From Chamaea fasciata (Eukaryota > Chordata > Aves > Passeriformes > Sylviidae), in the NCBI GenBank assembly GCA_029207755.1, contig JARCOQ010000170.1, positions 1 to 64,000 of the forward strand: DNA of 64,000 nucleotides. Direction: 5' to 3'. Shown in pieces: positions 59,693 through 64,000 of this stretch (position 1 is its first letter; the number at the start of each line of letters is the position of its first letter). A program made the position numbers and the translations under genes. The notes under the pieces were generated by a model. It made no database searches. It was not told the DNA's origin and worked only from the letters and a program-made list of their open reading frames with translations.

Positions 59693-61196
59693 TTAAGCTG
59701 CTGTTGGAGGTCTAATTTTCACTCTTAGGGTAGTACGTCTTGTGTCAATAACTTTGGGAGTGTCTCTTGCAAAAGGGGTATTGATTAAACTGTGCGCTTC
59801 CATTATAGATGCCAAGTGGGTTAACTTCTTCATCATTTTCCAATTTAGGATGTATAAAATGATTGCTAAGACAAAACCAATCAAAACCAAAACCGAAAGA
59901 ACAACAGGGGGGTGACACACTCTGTTCAGGATACCTGTGGCAGCAGGTGACCACCCAAAAAGGATATCCCACCACCTGTATTCAGCATCTTTTTTGACCC
60001 TTTCTAAAACACAATGTATTTCTTTCACATCATGATGGACTGTCACCAAAGTGTTCTGTCCATTTTTCTTGACCTTTTCCAAAATTCCTACTAAGTCTTC
60101 GTGAAGCAACAATTGCTTAATTAAAGTCAGATTCATTCCAATGGGGGCAGATGTTATCCGGTGAAACAGGGTAAAATGTGATTGTAAAATGTGATAGCAT
60201 GTAACTGGGGCTGAGCAAGAAAAGTCACATCCTGTAATTGGGGTAAAATTGCAGACACAAAAATTTGAGTGATTTTTAAGATTCACTCCTATTTCTTCTA
60301 CAAACACTACATCACAAGCAGTCCTTACACAAGCACGTCCATTGCCTATATACACAAGCACTCTTTCAGGACTTTCGTTAGGGTGTACTTCAAAATGACA
60401 AATAGTTTGCTCTGTGTCCAAACAAATGTCTTGAGCTATGATTGCATTACTCTCACAGATGAACCCTTGTTTTTCACAGACAATACATGACTCTAAATTA
60501 ACAGTTTGCCATTTCTCACCATTTTGATAGGCCTATTCCCTATGCTCGGAAAGATAGAGGACAGCTCTATCATGATTCAGTCCTAATGCAATGATGGGGA
60601 ATATCGAGTGCAAAAAGGCATTACATATGGTTAACACAAAAGCTGTGACTGTTGGTATTGGGGTTACAAGTAAAGTTCACCAACTTCCACCAGGATTGGA
60701 ATTCCTTTTCAAAATCATTTGCATTGTCCCAAATTATTTTCTGAATTTCAGTAGGAAAAGTGCCTTCTTTTCCTTCCCTTATGATTGAGGCAACAACTGT
60801 CTGCATCCAAAGCTGTGTCTGGGTGCAGCTAAGAGCCAAAGAAACATTGTTTTGTGTAGCACCAAGTGCATCGATTAACATTTTGTGATCATTCACATTC
60901 ACCTTTTCCCAATTTGATAATGTGTTTGATAGCAACCACTGATGTGTCCCCAAAACCAATAAGGACAACTGCAATGGTTGTTGTAATTCGGTCAAATCCC
61001 TAGTTGTAGAAGCCAATTTGTTCATTAATACCTCTAAATCAATACTGTTCAAAATTCCCAATTTAAGATATTTATCATGGTTTATATGGCCTTCATGTCC
61101 CTCGGAGTTCTCCTGTAAAAAGTAAGCACAAGAGAATCTGCCACCAGAAGGCAGAAAGTTAGAATAATGGAAATTCTCCAATGTGCATTTATTCAA
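59693..61196 (-). pseudogene. env: env remnant (transmembrane subunit and part of the ectodomain), broken
   Basis: The C-terminal part (59,693-60,532) shows a Trp-rich pre-membrane segment (RWWDILFGW), a hydrophobic span of about 25 residues rich in Leu, Val and Ile, and a cytoplasmic tail of about 50 residues. This is the arrangement of a retroviral transmembrane envelope protein. The upstream part (60,621-61,196) has helical, heptad-like sequence with NNVSLALSCTQTQLW and a Trp-rich stretch near its end. The two are separated by a frame change at about 60,620-60,680 and an in-frame TAG at 60,533-60,535. Little or no surface subunit is evident upstream, as the frame abuts the pol remnant. It cannot make a full envelope protein. 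Confidence 0.75.
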
Positions 61197-62393
61197 TACT
61201 CTTTCCCTAGAGCATCAAAGGTTACCCATGTGTATTTATTCAGAGGGGTTTTTAGCACTAGTGGTACCTCTCCCTCCGTGGGGAGGTCCACCAAAACAGG
61301 TTGTCCAGGGTAACGTGCTGGATTCTTGGAATCACTTGGTCCCCGTAGTGAGGGAACTATGCTTGGAGCTGTTGGGCCAAAAGGAAAAGCATCAGTAAAC
61401 CAAGGATTTGCTGACTGTTCGGGGGAAAAGGGAGGGGCTATAACTGAGGCAGGTTTGTCTTGGATGCTATCCAAGTTTTCTGCTTCTTGTACTGCCAGTT
61501 TTTCCACAGCTCCTTCAGTTATTGAGAAGATGTTACAATAATGTTCAATCTGAGCATACCACTTTCTTACTGAGGCTGTCTGGGCCACCCCATCAGGTGG
61601 GGGAGTCCCAGTAGTGACTGACTTAAAAACTTGGAAAGGTCTTCTCCAAACAATTGGTTGTTGTGGTACAATCTTCTCTACTTCTGTCAGAGCTAGGCTA
61701 ACCACAAGCAAGCCTTTTTCCCAGGTAGTATACCTCTTTTCAGCATCTCTGAAACCACGGGAATAAAAACCAACAGGCCATGTCGGACCCTCAGGACCCC
61801 ACTGCCATATGTGTACTGACAACCCTGAGGAAGCAAATCCCCATTCTACCTGAAAAGGATCTGTTGGGTGGATAGGGCCTAGGGCCTGATGAGCTGTGGC
61901 TCCAAAAATCAACAACTGTGATGCCTTTTCCTGAGAAGGGCTCCAGTCCCATTTTACTCCCTTTCTCAACAAATCATAAAGAGGTCTGGCAATTATGGAA
62001 AAATCTGGAATGTGTTTTCCCCAAAACACTAATAATCCCAAGGCATGCTGTAGATCTTTCCTGGACTCAGGCACTTTAATTTGATCTGAGGAGGTTAGGG
62101 TGTCAGGTGGGATACATGTCAGACCTCCTTTCCACCGGATACCCTGAAATTTTACTTCTTGAAAAGGCTTTTGTAGTCTCTCTAAGGGGACCTGCAAACC
62201 AAGGCTTTCTAAGTGGGAAGTTATTTTCTGTTGAACACCCCCACTTGCTGTGTTTTATTGTTAAAACTTGTGCTAGGGAGTACTGTGGCTTGTTGCCCAA
62301 GGCTTGTGGAAGAGGAGGTGCGCTGGGTTGTCGGTTGGATGATCCCGACACAATAGGTTTGGGACAGGGCCAATTAGAAATTATTTTCGCCAA
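61193..62393 (-). pseudogene. pol: pol remnant (RT thumb/connection, start of RNase H, integrase tail), broken
   Basis: The frame 61,193-62,197 contains the RT thumb and connection region (HIPDFSIIARPLYDLL, KWDWSPSQEKA, GFYSRGFRDAEKRYTTWEKG) and then the first residues of RNase H (NPWFTDA). It passes directly to what looks like the C-terminal tail of integrase (PVLVDLP, NKYTWV). Most of RNase H and the integrase DDE core are missing. Upstream, 62,103-62,393 continues in another frame (ALGNKPQYSLAQVL). No protease and no RT active-site motif is found. At least one frameshift and two large deletions are therefore implied. The sequence types name the region with good confidence and the retroviral genus with little. 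Confidence 0.75.
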
Positions 62394-62416
62394 TTTATCA
62401 TACGGCTATTTATCCA

Positions 62417-63755
62417 TTACTCTCGTGGAACTCCCCTTTTCAGCCCTAGCAACCACAGCTGCTGCCGGTTGCAAATTTGTTTTCCCTTTTCTGGGTTTTC
62501 ATTAGGAGAAGCAATGTGCCTGACTCCTCTGTGTTTTTCTGGTTTGTCCTCTGAGTACTTCACTGGTCCATATTTTCTACTGTAACTTATTAACTCTTCT
62601 GCTACCTCACTCCATGTCCCAACTTTATGACTGCTGTTACATTGTGATCTAGGAGTTGTGAAAGGTGAGAAGTCAGTGGAACCAGTTTGATCTCTTGTAT
62701 GTCCAAGAAATCTTTCAAGTCTATCTACCGGAGAGATAGATGCTATTGTTTTCTGAAGAATTGCTGTTGGTTTAAGAGACTCTGGCAAACCTCCAATTAG
62801 GGGGGGTCATAATCTCAGGTTTTACAGGCTGTTGCAATGGTGACTCATAGCCAGGGATTAATTTCCATTCATGTATCATTTGCAAGCACGCCGCTTGGTG
62901 TATGTTTTCTAGGAGTTGGTCTGAGGTGCCAACTATTGCCAGAGGGTCGCCCCTCTCAAGGGGGTTTAACCCCCCTGCCCAGTAAGCTGCACGCTGTGTC
63001 AGGGACCATGGAGCAGGCGTATTTCCTGTTGTTAAGAAAACTCCATGTCCCCAATAGCCACTTGCTTCTTGTTCACTTAATTTAATTTGGTCACCCACAG
63101 TGAGTGAGACTCTAAAAACATACTCCGTCTCTGATTCACTAGGGAGGCGGGAGTATTCTTTCTTTAATTGAGCTAATTCGGTGGCTGTGTATGGTACTTC
63201 TTTGGTGGTTATGTGGGGATCATGATCCTCTTCATTTATATAATTATATTCTGTTTTAATGAGAGGTCTCAAGTTGGAGCAACAGTGTTCCCCACAATTT
63301 TGCATGTGTACTAATTCTTTCTGAGGATATATTTGTTTAAGGCTGTATGTCTCCTTTCCTTCTATTTCTGTGGGTGAATCTGCAGATTTTAAGTTTTTAC
63401 TTCGCCCTTCTGCAAGGGAAATCTGCAGCAAATAATTCTCATTTCTTTCCTGTTCTAATTGTTCTTTCAAAGCTTCTACCATATTTAGCAGGGATTCTAT
63501 TACTGCTTTTTCTTCACTTACCCGTTCAAAACGGGTTTCTATGGCTGCCGAAAGGCAGGCCCCCAAAACTGAGCAAAGAATGCTTTTATTTCTGCCCAGT
63601 TTGTATCTAGCATCATGTTGCAAAGAATATATTCTATCTACAATGTTTTCAAAGTTAAACCAATTATTCTGTGCCCACCTTTCTCCGTCTAGAGAAAGTC
63701 TAGCACCATGTTTTGCTAACAAGGCATAAAATGCATACTTATCTTTTTCATTCAT
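62417..63755 (-). pseudogene. gag: gag remnant with one frameshift
   Basis: An ATG at 63,755-63,753 opens a 327-residue frame (to 62,772). Its N-terminal domain is followed by a Glu/Leu-rich probable coiled coil (residues about 78-125) and a capsid-like section with LAQLKKEYSRLPSESETEY and YWGHGVFLTTG. The frame is lost near a run of seven C (minus strand) at 62,800-62,806. The rest of gag continues in another frame (62,417-62,788) with PESLKPTAILQKTIASISPV and a basic C-terminal part containing only one visible Cys. No intact Cys-His zinc knuckle was seen, so nucleocapsid is incomplete. The assignment to gag rests on order and on general resemblance to bird retroviral Gag. Confidence 0.7.
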
Positions 63756-64000
63756 TTTGTGAAGGGACCAAAACCACTCTCAGGGAGGTACTCTTCAAGT
63801 TACACCAAAGGCACAGCTAAAACGGTGTTTCCCTTCACTTCCCTGGAATGGGCGAGGAGACCAAAACTGCCTGGGAGGTTCACCTTAGTTACAAATAGTT
63901 GTCTCCTCAACTACACTAAGCAGCCCAAAACACAAAAATTAACTGCAGTCCCATCTTTTGCACAATGAGATCTTTCTGAGAAATCCTGACGACAGGGAGT
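63756..64000 (-). other. Retroviral leader, upstream of gag
   Basis: No gene or LTR boundary is seen in these 245 bp. This should be the untranslated leader between the primer-binding site and gag. No primer-binding site matching a common tRNA 3' end was recognised, so it is probably farther right. Confidence 0.5.

Larger units (their letters stand above)
58627..64000 (-). mobile_element. Defective endogenous retrovirus, minus strand, 5' end off-window
   Basis: Read on the minus strand the order is leader, gag, pol, env, then 3' LTR, the standard retroviral order. Gag, pol and env are each broken, and large parts of pol are missing: protease, the RT palm with its YXDD motif, most of RNase H, and the catalytic core of integrase. 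Less than 4.9 kb of internal sequence spans gag to PPT, so it is internally deleted. The RT connection segment (residues such as GFYSRGFRDAEKRYT) resembles class I/gamma-like bird elements, but the class is uncertain. The element sits within array unit 6. The 5' LTR and primer-binding site should be just right of the window. Confidence 0.9.

Overview
The window looks like avian nuclear DNA, most likely from a songbird. That is an inference from compact GC-AG-rich genes with short introns, a multicopy maestro heat-like repeat (MROH) gene of the kind that is amplified in bird genomes, and a bird-type endogenous retrovirus. No bacterial or organellar gene organisation is present, and I found no rRNA, tRNA or CRISPR.

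Layout. Positions 1-58,626 are a head-to-tail tandem array of one unit of about 10.4 kb. Measured from position 1 the units start at 1, 10,399, 20,797, 31,194, 41,590 and 51,986; the first five are 10,398, 10,398, 10,397, 10,396 and 10,396 bp long and the sixth is cut at 58,626. Every unit carries the same minus-strand gene. I could trace 15 coding exons with GT-AG introns and matching phases from an ATG to a stop, giving a predicted 692-residue MROH-family HEAT-repeat protein. Five copies are complete (CDS 8,222-13,080; 18,620-23,478; 29,018-33,874; 39,414-44,270; 49,810-54,666). A sixth, leftmost copy (to 2,682) shows only exons 1-8 because its 3' part lies beyond the left edge. No copy has a visible frame-breaking change. 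Each complete gene ends in an AATAAA signal. The genes are separated by about 5.2 kb of spacer, which contains degenerate 66-72 bp repeats just upstream of the start codon, a CpG-rich block that may be the promoter, an AT-richer stretch with a plus-strand AATAAA, and one unidentified exon-like open stretch.

The units fall into a left type (1-3) and a right type (4-6), with mosaic sites that do not fit a simple tree. This is what unequal crossing-over and gene conversion would leave. The last unit is more diverged near the array edge.

From 58,627 to the right end lies a minus-strand, defective endogenous retrovirus: 3' LTR (58,627-59,149), then broken env, pol and gag remnants and part of the leader. 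Its 5' LTR lies outside the window. The LTR interrupts the spacer of unit 6, so the array may resume beyond it.
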